Positions 31,629 to 41,500 of a stretch of DNA of 64,000 nucleotides are shown in pieces. Position numbers and translations under genes: made by a program. The stretch lies in the IMG/VR virus record IMGVR_UViG_3300032431_000003, positions 1 to 64,000 of that record, one strand, 5' to 3'. The notes under the pieces were generated by a model. The model was given only the letters and a program-made list of their open reading frames with translations, did not search any database and was not told where the DNA came from. Within the stretch, counting starts at the first letter, position 1, and each line of letters begins with the position of its first letter. This stretch comes from a virus.

Positions 31629-33203
31629 ATGAACCAAGATCACCTCCTATCTCCGTTTTTAACCAACTTAGACAAGCCTGTATTCTGCTTGAAAAATCTC
31701 CCTGAAGTTGTCAAGGGAGCCCTTTTCTCTCGTTATAGCCGTAGCGAAAAGGGGCTTCGAGAAATATTGCTCGATGAATTTATCAACGCTCCCGAAGCGT
31801 ATTTCCAAGAACTCTCTGGCGACGCTGAAATCCTCGTAAACAAAGAGCAAGCCGAAGCTTTCTATGACCGAGTACTCTTAGGTTACGGAGATGACTCCAT
31901 CGCTGAGCTTGGCGGCGCACACATTGCTTGCGAAGGCATTAGCAACATTGCGGCAAAAGCCCTAGAGGACTGTCGAATTGGTATTTCACCACTAGAAAAA
32001 TCAACTAGATATGTCCGGTTCGACCAGAAAAAGGATGGCAAGTATCTGTACTACCGAGAACTGCTGATAATGGCATCGATCCACTCCGATCTCTACGAAG
32101 AAACAATGGACTTGCTATTCAAGACTTACTCAGACTTAATCGCTCCTCTTTCTGAGTGGCTGAAGACTAAGTACCCCAAGAATGAGTCAACGAAAGAGAA
32201 ACCTTACCTCAATAGCATCAAAGCAAAAGCCCTTGATATTCTGCGAGGATTACTGCCAATGGCTACATTGACAAACGTGGGACTCTACGGCAATGGACGG
32301 TCTCTTGAGTACCTGCTGGTGAAATTTGCAGCTTCACGCCATATCGAAGTTCGCCAGCTAGGGGTGGATATGCAAGAAGAACTAAAACAAGTTATTCCAT
32401 CTTTTATCAAAGGAGCCACTACGGAGCGGGGGCAAAGGCAGTCTCAGCGAATCATAGATAGTCTAATCGCAACAAGGGAAACAGCCGAGGACTTGGTTGG
32501 TGGGCTGGCTCGTTGTGAAAGGACAGATACGGTTTGCTTGACTGATTACGAACCCTACGCTGTCACCCAAGTTATCACAGCTATCCTTTACCCACATAGT
32601 GACCTTTGCCTAAGTCGAATTGCCGAAGCCGTCATAGGTATGGCTCAGTGGGACAAAGAAGCTGTTATCAATGAATACGTGGGTGATCGACACTCTCGGT
32701 TTGACAAAGTAGGCAGGGCTTTCGAGGAGGTCTTCTATACCTTTGACATCCTTGCCGACATCGGAGCCTACCGAGACTTACAGAGACATCGCTTAATGAG
32801 CCAAGAGCACCAAGATTACACGGTTAAACATGGGTACGATGTTCCCGATGAACTTGTCGAAGCTACACTCGACGAACCGTATCGGAGGGCTATGAACGCC
32901 GCCTCCTTTGCCTTCGAGATCGTAGAATCAAGCTTGCCCATTGCCGCTCAATACATGGTTCCTTTTGGTTGCAAGATTCGATGGAAGATAAAGCTAAACT
33001 TGAGAGAGGCTTATCATTTCATCGAATTACGCAGTCAGAGACAAGGGCATTCTTCGTACAGGGAAATTGCCCAGCAAATGTACCTTGCAATCAACGATGT
33101 TCACCCAGAGTTGGCAGCGCACATGATCATCGACATGAAAGATTACGACCTAGAACGGCTTGCTGCCGAACAGAAAACCGAAGCAAAAAGAGGAGAAGCA
33201 TGA
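31629..33203 (+). CDS. thyX: FAD-dependent thymidylate synthase, duplicated-domain form
   Basis: Two ThyX-like halves. The first has YGDDSIAELGG at about residue 88 and STRYVRF near 135. The second has ADIGAYRDLQRHRLMSQEHQDYT around 380, the RHR signature of ThyX with the catalytic Ser position, and RSQRQGHSSYREIAQQM near the end. Total length about 524 residues is twice a single ThyX. ThyX makes dTMP from dUMP with FAD. The gene ends in ATGA with the next one; the repeated promoter-like core lies upstream. Confidence 0.8.
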   Translation: MNQDHLLSPFLTNLDKPVFCLKNLPEVVKGALFSRYSRSEKGLREILLDEFINAPEAYFQELSGDAEILVNKEQAEAFYDRVLLGYGDDSIAELGGAHIACEGISNIAAKALEDCRIGISPLEKSTRYVRFDQKKDGKYLYYRELLIMASIHSDLYEETMDLLFKTYSDLIAPLSEWLKTKYPKNESTKEKPYLNSIKAKALDILRGLLPMATLTNVGLYGNGRSLEYLLVKFAASRHIEVRQLGVDMQEELKQVIPSFIKGATTERGQRQSQRIIDSLIATRETAEDLVGGLARCERTDTVCLTDYEPYAVTQVITAILYPHSDLCLSRIAEAVIGMAQWDKEAVINEYVGDRHSRFDKVGRAFEEVFYTFDILADIGAYRDLQRHRLMSQEHQDYTVKHGYDVPDELVEATLDEPYRRAMNAASFAFEIVESSLPIAAQYMVPFGCKIRWKIKLNLREAYHFIELRSQRQGHSSYREIAQQMYLAINDVHPELAAHMIIDMKDYDLERLAAEQKTEAKRGEA

Positions 33204-33685
33204 CAACTGAACAATTTGACCTATATAGTAGCTTGAGAAGATACGCTAGCTACTATATAGGTTTTCCCTCCGACCTCGACTTTTACAGCAACGACTGCTT
33301 TGATGAGGTCGAAGGAAAAGACACCAAGCAACTTGTTAGAGAGCTATTGGAGGCTGTATACGAGAAGGGACTGATAAACCCATCCTTCCCTTCTCGTATA
33401 TCGGAGCTACTAAAAGAGTGGGAAAAGCTAAATGATTTTCCGAGTAGCTTTAACCCGGTTGAACTCAGAGAATTGCTCTCGCCCTTGGTTGCAAGAATAT
33501 TTCCTCCCGTGATAGAAATTTCGGGAGATGTTCGAGGTAGTTATGGATGCTTAGTTTCCCGATCTGAAGACACGCTAACCTTCAAGACTTTCAGTGGGGA
33601 AGAGGAATTCTCAATTAGAGAGTTCCTTCTTCGCATGAGAATCAACATTTCTGATTTTAATGAAGCAAAAACAGGAGAGACATGA
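33200..33685 (+). CDS. Hypothetical protein, tandem copy 1 (161 aa)
   Basis: ATG 33200, overlapping the thyX stop. A C-terminal domain with LREFLLRMRI(D/N)ISDFNEAK is shared with the following pseudogene. Mixed composition; function unknown. Confidence 0.6.
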   Translation: MTTEQFDLYSSLRRYASYYIGFPSDLDFYSNDCFDEVEGKDTKQLVRELLEAVYEKGLINPSFPSRISELLKEWEKLNDFPSSFNPVELRELLSPLVARIFPPVIEISGDVRGSYGCLVSRSEDTLTFKTFSGEEEFSIREFLLRMRINISDFNEAKTGET

Positions 33686-34148
33686 CAACTGAACAATTTG
33701 ATCTAGAGAGTAGCTTAAGAACATATGTTGACCTCTATGTAGGGTTTCCCTTTGACCTCGACTATAGTAATGACTGCTTTGATGAGGTCAAAGGAAAAGA
33801 CACTAATCAACTCGTCAGAGAGCTATTGGAGGCTATAGAGGAAAAGGGTTAGTAGATTCATCCTTCCCTTCTCAGGTATCCGAGCTACTAAAGGAATGGG
33901 AGCCAACTTGGAGGGTTAACCAGGTTAAACTCAGAGAATTGCTCTCGCCCTTGGTTGCAAGAATATTTCCTCCCGTGATAGAGATTTGGGGCGATGTCCG
34001 AGGCAGCCATGGGTGTTCGGTTTCCCGATCTGGAGACACGCTAACCTTCAAGACTTTCGGTGGGGAAGAGGAATTCTCAATCAGGGAATTCCTTCTTCGC
34101 ATGAGAATCGACATTTCTGATTTTAATGAAGCAAAAAGAGGAGAGTAA
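33682..34148 (+). pseudogene. Frameshifted tandem copy of the 33200 gene
   Basis: The start region MTTEQFDL is the same as copy 1. The frame stops at TAG TAG at 33849-33854 after EEKG. The homologous second half resumes in another frame (33939-34148) with VARIFPPVIEIWGDVRG and the same C-terminal end. Comparison shows one base missing near 33845-33860. Broken gene, or a sequencing error; a programmed shift is unlikely because of the double stop. Confidence 0.7.
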
Positions 34149-34149
34149 G

Positions 34150-34725
34150 ATGTCAATTTTGAACGACAGAAGAATCATCGAAAATGAGTCAATGATCAGG
34201 GGCTTCAATGCTGGCAACGTAAACCCCGTTTCCTACGATGTAACCCTCCATCACGTCATCTTGAGGGAGAGGCATCAATGGCAGTCTTGGCTCATGGATT
34301 CGCTTTGCCGACAAAAGCACTGGGGCAGAATGGACTCCCCCAATAGGTTTCAGAGAATTGATATTTCCAAGCACTCCAGAAAAGACCCGTTCTGGATGAA
34401 GCAAGGAGACTTCATTCTCGCTGCTACCCAAGAAATCTTTGACTTGCCCTTGAATATCTCCGCTGAGTTTGTCTTGAAGTCTAATTCAGGAAGGCTGGGT
34501 TTTGGGCATCAACTAGCTGGACTTTGCGACCCCGGCTGGCATAACTCTCGGCTAACCTTGGAATTATTCAATGTATGCCGATTTGGCTTGCCACTCTACC
34601 CCGGACTGAAGATTGGGCAGATGGTGTTCCAGTTCGTTGAAGAACCATCGAAAGGCTATGGAATCACTGGGCATTACAACGGAGACAAAGAAGTTCAGCC
34701 GTCTCGTGTTGCTATTATTGACTAA
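34150..34725 (+). CDS. dcd: dCTP deaminase/dUTPase-superfamily enzyme
   Basis: Start chosen at ATG 34150 after GGAGAGTAAG. The trimeric dUTPase fold motifs are visible: SYDVTLH near residue 30, KSNSGRLGFG near 110 (SxxGR), AGLCDPGWHNSRLTLELFN near 128, where Glu is the likely catalytic base of dCTP deaminases, then KIGQMVF and a C-terminal YNGDKEVQPSR. It would supply dUMP for the ThyX encoded upstream, a linked pathway. Confidence 0.8.
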   Translation: MSILNDRRIIENESMIRGFNAGNVNPVSYDVTLHHVILRERHQWQSWLMDSLCRQKHWGRMDSPNRFQRIDISKHSRKDPFWMKQGDFILAATQEIFDLPLNISAEFVLKSNSGRLGFGHQLAGLCDPGWHNSRLTLELFNVCRFGLPLYPGLKIGQMVFQFVEEPSKGYGITGHYNGDKEVQPSRVAIID

Positions 34726-34751
34726 TTATTACAAATGGAGAGGTACAGCTA

Positions 34752-35003
34752 ATGGATTCGCCTGACAAAATATTCTTACTGGCTAGAGAATTGGCTAATG
34801 GAAGCGATACAGATAAATTTGCTTCTAGCATCCTAATGATTGTAGGGGGAGCCCTTCTATCTAGCAACGAGCTAGGATTCGACCACATAGAAAGACTAAC
34901 TATGGCAGTGATTGCTACTTCAAATGAATTCCGGGCTGAATTAATCCCTGAAGAGGAACGAGGTTCACTCGAAGAGTTTAAGCGCAAACTATTCGGAAAC
35001 TAG
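34752..35003 (+). CDS. Hypothetical helical protein (83 aa)
   Basis: ATG 34752 after ATGGAGAGGTACAGCTA. All-helical acidic small protein. The stop overlaps the convergent gene's end by 4 nt. Function unknown. Confidence 0.55.
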   Translation: MDSPDKIFLLARELANGSDTDKFASSILMIVGGALLSSNELGFDHIERLTMAVIATSNEFRAELIPEEERGSLEEFKRKLFGN

Positions 35004-35584
35004 TAAATCTCACTCCGAATATATTCAAGGAATTTCACCGAGAACCCCGTGCTAAATCGTTGGTACGGGGTATTTATTGGGACTTCAGTGATTGTCGGTG
35101 GGTTCGTTGATTCGTTACAATTCATGCGTCCTGAGCGTACCGTACCGCCGACTCCATCGAAGACTTTGATTTTACCGACTCTTTGAGTAAAGCCTTGTTG
35201 ATATGCTTGCCAAAGACTACCAGTACCACAATCTACTCGGTGATAGTCAAAGCAGGTAATCGTGGCATAGTTTGCGTAGCCAGTAGAAGTAGAGAGCGTA
35301 GCAAGTTCCTTGAGAGCTAAGTAGATTTCTTCTCGCTGATCCTTGATTTTCAATGTAAATCCATAGCGACGAGTATTCAACGTGACCCCAGCAAGATTCG
35401 GCGAGAAGTAGTCATAGTAGTCTGATTCAGAGCCTTCACTGACAGCAGAGTAGTCTTCGGCGGGAGTGCGGATTACGAGGTGTCCCTGGGCATTGAACAT
35501 CGGGGCAATCTGAGTCGTTGCCCACGTTGTCATAAAATGCGGTGGGCAAACAAAAACTACTTTATTAGGGATTAATCTAGTCAA
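35000..35584 (-). CDS. Tail protein downstream of the tape measure (194 aa)
   Basis: It is the first gene after the tape measure, the usual place for a distal tail (gpM or Dit-type) protein. Contains a beta-rich region with TRRYGFTLKIKDQREEIYLALKEL and four or five scattered Cys. I do not recognise the fold; function inferred from position only. Confidence 0.5.
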   Translation of the reverse strand: MTRLIPNKVVFVCPPHFMTTWATTQIAPMFNAQGHLVIRTPAEDYSAVSEGSESDYYDYFSPNLAGVTLNTRRYGFTLKIKDQREEIYLALKELATLSTSTGYANYATITCFDYHRVDCGTGSLWQAYQQGFTQRVGKIKVFDGVGGTVRSGRMNCNESTNPPTITEVPINTPYQRFSTGFSVKFLEYIRSEIY

Positions 35585-35585
35585 G

Positions 35586-38500
35586 CTACCTCCTCTGATT
35601 CAGCGTTGTCAGCACCCCATCTAGGGACTGAAGCACCTGTTGCTCTACATTCTGCCCTATTTCGCCATTTTGGTCAGCCTGTAGAGTTATGTTAATTGTA
35701 TTCTGCATAGAGACATCGTTAGTGGGTCTATTGGCTTGAGCTTGAAGCCCATCCCTAATCTCTGCCATTGCTGGATCATTGGCTTGTCGCTGTCCGGCAA
35801 CTCCTCCCGGAGCTTGGGGAACTCCAAATTCTTGCATCTGAGCTTGGAAGTTTCGGCGAATGTAGTCCAAGTCAGGCGGAGTGATCTGGGGCATGACTCC
35901 CTGCGTATTGGTGTTTAGGTTGAGTCCTTGCAGTTCTCTAAAGTTATTCCGGGTAAGCCCATAATCAAGTGCACCTCCACTACTTAATCCCAAATCAGCG
36001 AGGACTTGATTCCTGACACTGGCAACCAATCTAGCTTGCTCCTGCCCTTCAGGGAGGGTCTCTGCAACTTCTAGGAGAGCATGTCCCCTCGCTGTGGACT
36101 GAGAAGCCACTATTGCTTGCCGTTCTTGGACGTTGAGCATCTCTGTGAGTTTGGCTTGATTGGATTGAATCTCAGTAGCATATTGAAGATAAGTTCCTTG
36201 CTCTACCTTGGCTGAGAGGGCATCTAGTCGAGCTTGAACCATCTCAGGAGAATCACCCTTAGCAATGGACTCACTGACCTTTGCCTTGGCATCGGCAATG
36301 TCAGCCTTGTTCTGGGCTTGCTGCATTCGTAGCCGAATTCGCTCTTGCTCCATCGTTGCCTTTTGTTGAGCTTGATTGAGATCAAGAAGCTTCAACTCCA
36401 TCTCTTGTTGGCTCAATAAGGACTGGTACTTGATCCGAGCAGTAGCTTTAGCGATAGCATGTTTTTCCGCCTCCCCGTGAAGAGTTTTGGAAAGTAGATC
36501 AAGTTGTCCAGCAACTTGACTGCTCCTAGATTCCATCAACCGCTTTTGTTTTTCAAGAATGTCTTTCTGGAAGTTCATCTTCTCAGTAATTAAGGCAGTT
36601 TGTTCAGCTTGCTTTGCCAAGAGTACATTTAGTCGAGCTTCAGACTTCTCTTGGTCTTGGCGGATTTCAAGCTCAACAGCAGCCCGAACATTCATCTCTT
36701 GCTGTTTACCAATCATGGAAGTCTGACCAGCTAGAAATTCTCGCTGTTTCTGGAGTGAAGTAATTCGAGACTGAGCCATTCCCTGCTCTTCTTTGCTAGA
36801 TGCCCTAGTCAGGTCAAGGTTAGCTTGGTTGATCAGTCGCTCATTCTCTTTAAGCTGCAAAACGTTGGCATATTCTTGCCCTTCAAGAGCCAAAGCATTA
36901 ATCCTTTCCTGATCTTTAGCCGACTCCTTTTCTAGTTCTTGTTTTCTTTCCAAGAACCGCAAGGAAGCTTGCTGACTCTTAGATTCAACGGTAGCCTTAA
37001 CCAACTCGCTATTGGTCAACTTCGTAACCATGTTGATCTGCTGCTGGTAATACCCCAGCATTTGTTGACCCAACTTAATCTCTTGGTTTCTCTTAGCTTC
37101 GCTCTCAGCTTGTTCGGCAAGTAATAAGTTAATCCTAGATTCAACAAGAGCCATAGATTGCTTAATCTTTAGCTCTTCTATGGCACTCTGCATAATCATC
37201 TCTTGTCCACGAAGCTGTAGCCGCTGATTCTGGAGTTGTTCTTGTTGAATCTTCAAGGCATCTACCCTGAGTTCACCGGAACGGACATCTTCCTCGGTCA
37301 ACTTGGCATTCACTTGTTGCTTGGCTATATCCGCCTCAGCGTCAGCAATGGCTCTTTGGTTTTCCTTGAGCGCAATGTCCGATTCGGTTTGTTGTTTCTC
37401 ATTGGCTATTCTTTGCTGAGCCTGAGACATGTTTAAGCTCTCAACCTCGGCTTCTTGAGTTCTTTCCAAGATTGACAACTGTTGACTTGCTGAACGGGTC
37501 TGAATTTCCGCCTTGATAGTTTCGTCCTTGATCTGGCGGCTGAGATTGGTCAAGGAAGCCTGAGACTGAGTTTCAACAAGGCTGAGTAGTGAATTCCTTG
37601 CCTCCAACACTTTCTGCTGCCGACCTAGTTCGTCACCAATCTTAGTTAGAGCATTAATCTGTATCCTTAAGCCTTGGTTTTCTGCCTCAATTTGATTGGA
37701 AAAAATCTTCTGACTTTTTTCAATGGCAATAACCTTCCGCTTAATCTCTCGATTTTCTTTTTGGGATTCCAACTCCATCTCTAGCTTGTTTACTTCAAGC
37801 TGGGCATCCATATAAGCCCTAGAACTTTTCCCTTGGAGCTTGGCAATCTTCTCCAGGGTTTCCTTGGCATCCTTAAGACGCTTATTATTCATCTCAATAT
37901 CAATACCCGCCATCTGATCCGCAGCTTCTTGAGCCGTAATCAACCCTTTCGTTTGGAGTAACTGAACTTGACGATTGGACTGCTCATCTAAACGTAGCTT
38001 CTGATCTAAGACATTTTTGCGAACAGCGATTTCTTGGTTTCCCATCTCAATCTGCTGCCCCTTCAAGTCCTGCTCCATCTTCACGATTTCAGCCTGCTTG
38101 TCCCTGTACTCTTGGGAGTCCTTGCCCTTCCCAACTTCCTCAATGAGTGCTAAGGTCTCTTTGGCGTTAGCTAGACGCTTTTTGTTTTGCTCAAACTGTA
38201 TTTGGGTGATCTGCAAAGCCGACGCTTCAGCACTGATAACTGTCTGCTTCTCCCTCAGTCGCACCTCCCCAATAGCTTTCTCGTCCATTGCAAAAGACCG
38301 CTCCAGAGCAGTCTTCTTCATTTCAATGATCATCGCCACGTTTTCTTGAATCTGACTAGCAGAAAGAATAGATTCAGCTATCCCGTTCTGCCCAATCGGT
38401 CCTTTCTGGCTCTGAAGTCCCTCAAGTAGCTCCGTGGCAAACTCTACTCCAATAGCCCCTCCATCAAAGGACTTCTTAATCTGATCCATTGCCGAATCAG

Positions 38501-41500
38501 CGTTAGAGCGAAGTATGGATAGATCAACAGTCCCAACATTAGCCATGTCTTGAGAGAGCTTGTCGTAAGTGCTAGACAAAGCTAGAAGCTGCCTTCTTTG
38601 TGATCCAGAAGCAGCGTTTGCCATCGTTGAGCTAAACACCCCAAACTTGGTCATCGATTCCTCATAGACCTTCTGGGCAGTCTCTGAATCAACTTGAGCC
38701 TGAGCGATTATTTCCTGAGACTGCCCATCTCGCCCCATCTTGGCGATTCTTTCTGCGTCTAATTCCTGAATCTTTTTCAGCCCTTCTTCGGTTTTCTGAT
38801 TGAGAGAATCAAGGAATTTCTCGGTCGATTTAGCCGCTTGGTTACTAGCTTGAGCATTGGCAATAGCCGCTATATTTGTCTGATACAGTGTCTCCGCCTT
38901 TGCTACTTCAGCCAGCAATGACGTTTGCTTGGTTAGATCGTCAATCTGGCTCTGCCTAGCCTTTTTTCTACCTGGATCATTTTCATTCTTGTTTGCCTCA
39001 GTCAAGTCGGCAATTGTCTGATCGTTTGTAGCCTTCAACGCATCAATGGCTTTCTTTTCTGCCGCTAAGACCTTGGCTAAATCCTCAGAACTCAACGCCT
39101 TTCCTTGGTTTGCCTTGACAATTGCCTTGGCTTCATCGGTGATATAGTCGTGGTTCTTTAGCTTCTGTCTATACTGGAGGGTCTTCTCGTAAAGACGTTG
39201 AGTTTCAGCTTCGGCAGCATTTCTGGCAGAGATAAGCCCCTCGGAAGTCGTTGCTGCTTCAGTGAGTTCTTGAATAATCTCAACACTCTGCCCAGCCCGA
39301 TCTTTTACCCAGTTGAAAGCATTACCTACAGAGTTCATTAAATCTCCAATGGAACCAAAGATAGCCTTAAACATGGGACCAAGAACGGGAACGTTGCTTA
39401 GTAACCAAGGGATGAAGCTGGTAATCCCTCCCATCACCCAGAGGACTCCCTTGCCCAAATCCCAGATATTACTGATAGTGCCAGCTAAAAGCCAGATTAA
39501 CCCTTGCATATTTCCCTTGTATGCCTTGCCCTCCTTTGTTCCCTCCTTCTGTTTCTCTGTCAACTCCGAAGTTGCCCCCGCCGCTTTAAGTAAAGCCTTC
39601 TCCATCTTTTCGCTTTCAGCAGCCGCTCCACCAAGGGCGGGAATGAAATCCTGGAGAACGAGGAGCACCGATCCTAGAACTGCTACCACCCCAATGACTG
39701 ACCCAATTAAAACAACCCAGAAAAGTGCTGCGGCTGAAGTTGCCCATGTCAACGCCGCCGTAATTCCGTTAATTGAGAGCGTGTACACTGCATTCGCAAG
39801 TGCCCCCAACTTCGTAGCAAAAGTTGTCCGCCCTGTTGCTACGAGATGGAACTCGGTGAGAACGGCGTTTGTCGCAAGGGCAGCAGTGTCGGCGTTCTTA
39901 GCTGCGGTAGAAGCTCCAATCTCGGCAATCTCTCCTATAGCTCTCTTCCCCTCGGCTTCTTTCAGGGCTAGCAATTTCGCTCTAGCTGCCAGATTAAATT
40001 CTATGGCAGCAGTTTCCGCCGCCATTTGCTTCGTCATGGGTCGAGGGAGGTCTATGTTTGCTAATTTAGTCTGAGCTTCCTGTACCGAAGACAAGGTTCC
40101 CTTCACATCGCCCAAGCCTAGCAGTTCAGCCATTAGCCCCTTAGTTTTCTCACTCTTATTGCCTATCGCAATCTGCTTGGTTAATTTCTCAGCTTCCGCC
40201 TTGACTGAGGGGGTGGCATTGGCAAAGCCTTCTTTTATCTTCGATCTAATTTCATCTTGGTTTCCACCAAGAAATATTTCCTCTATGCCCTGAAAATTCT
40301 GCACCCGTTTTTTCTTGCTAGCTATTGCGGATTGCTTATCTAAATCAACAAGCATTTCCGCATTCATTACAGCCAAAGCTTTTCTTGAAGTTAAATTGCT
40401 CTTAATAGCCTTGACTTCCGACTCCATTGCAATCTTTAGTGGAGTATCGTCAGGATACTTAGCCAGCACAGTGTCTTTGAAGTTCTTAAGCCGATCTTCA
40501 GCCTTTCCAATGCTCTCCAAGGATGATCCCGCCTGATCTAACCCCATAGCCTTAGCCACGTTCCCCTTAGCGATAGCGGGATCAAGTCCTCTAAGGTTCG
40601 TAGTGATTCTGCTAATTCTATCCTGGACTTCAGGGGAAGTTATTGAGTAGATGCTTTTGAACAAGTTCTCTGACTGCAAGGTAAACTTTGATAAGTCAAG
40701 CTGATCAACTTTCCTAATTGCCGCACCCAGGGTTTCGTAAGAGCCAATCATCCTGTCAAAAGCCTTTGCGGGAAGCAATGTTTTCTGCTGGGCGGACAAG
40801 AGCATGGGAGCAAAATCCTCAGCCCATCCATTTAGAGCTTTTCGGCTATTGGCAAAACTATTCATCAGTCCATCATTGATGTTCTTAAGCCCCTCCAGCC
40901 CCATGATTTGCCCTGCCCTAGCTTTTTGCACCACCTGTTCAACGCCAAGCACTCCCATCAGAGCCTTCTGGTAGCCCTGCTTCGCCATTATTGCTTGTCT
41001 TATCGCCTCAACGTGAGTGCGTATCTCCCCAGTCATGATCAGTTGACTGCCACGAGTAATAAGGTAAGCTTTACCCAGTCCCAGCACAATATTCGTCAGA
41101 CTCTGACCTGCCTCGGTAACTCGCCCAAACTGCATGGAAAGCATTGCCGTTCCAGCGATAACATCCTTAAGTGGTTCTGGCAAGTTTTGGAAGTACTTGA
41201 GTAATCCTTCCAACGACTTCAACCCCGGCTCAATGGCTGGCAGAGTTCTCTTGCCCAAGTCAGTCATTACTTCGTTGAACCCATTGGTTACTGCGGTCAT
41301 TCTTTGAGTTGCAGACTGTCTTCTATTGTCAAACAAGGTGTCCAAGCTCTCCGAGCCGACCGTGCCCATGTCTTCCATGTTTTGCTTTGCATCCTTAGAA
41401 GCCGTAGTCATTAAACTCAGAGCCGTACTGAAGGCTAGGGAGTCGGGAATAATCTCTTTAAGTTTATTGGTACTACCACCAGTCGCTTTCCACAAGTCCT

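Noticed and set aside
32969-33199. In-frame upstream extension of the 33200 gene
   Set aside because: Overlaps thyX in another frame; ATG 33200 with ATGA overlap and the identical start of copy 2 set the real start.
39313-40074. Open frame of 253 codons on the + strand
   Set aside because: Lies entirely antisense to the tape measure gene, with low-complexity Ala/Ser/Pro/Phe composition expected from the reverse of Ala- and Glu-rich helices.
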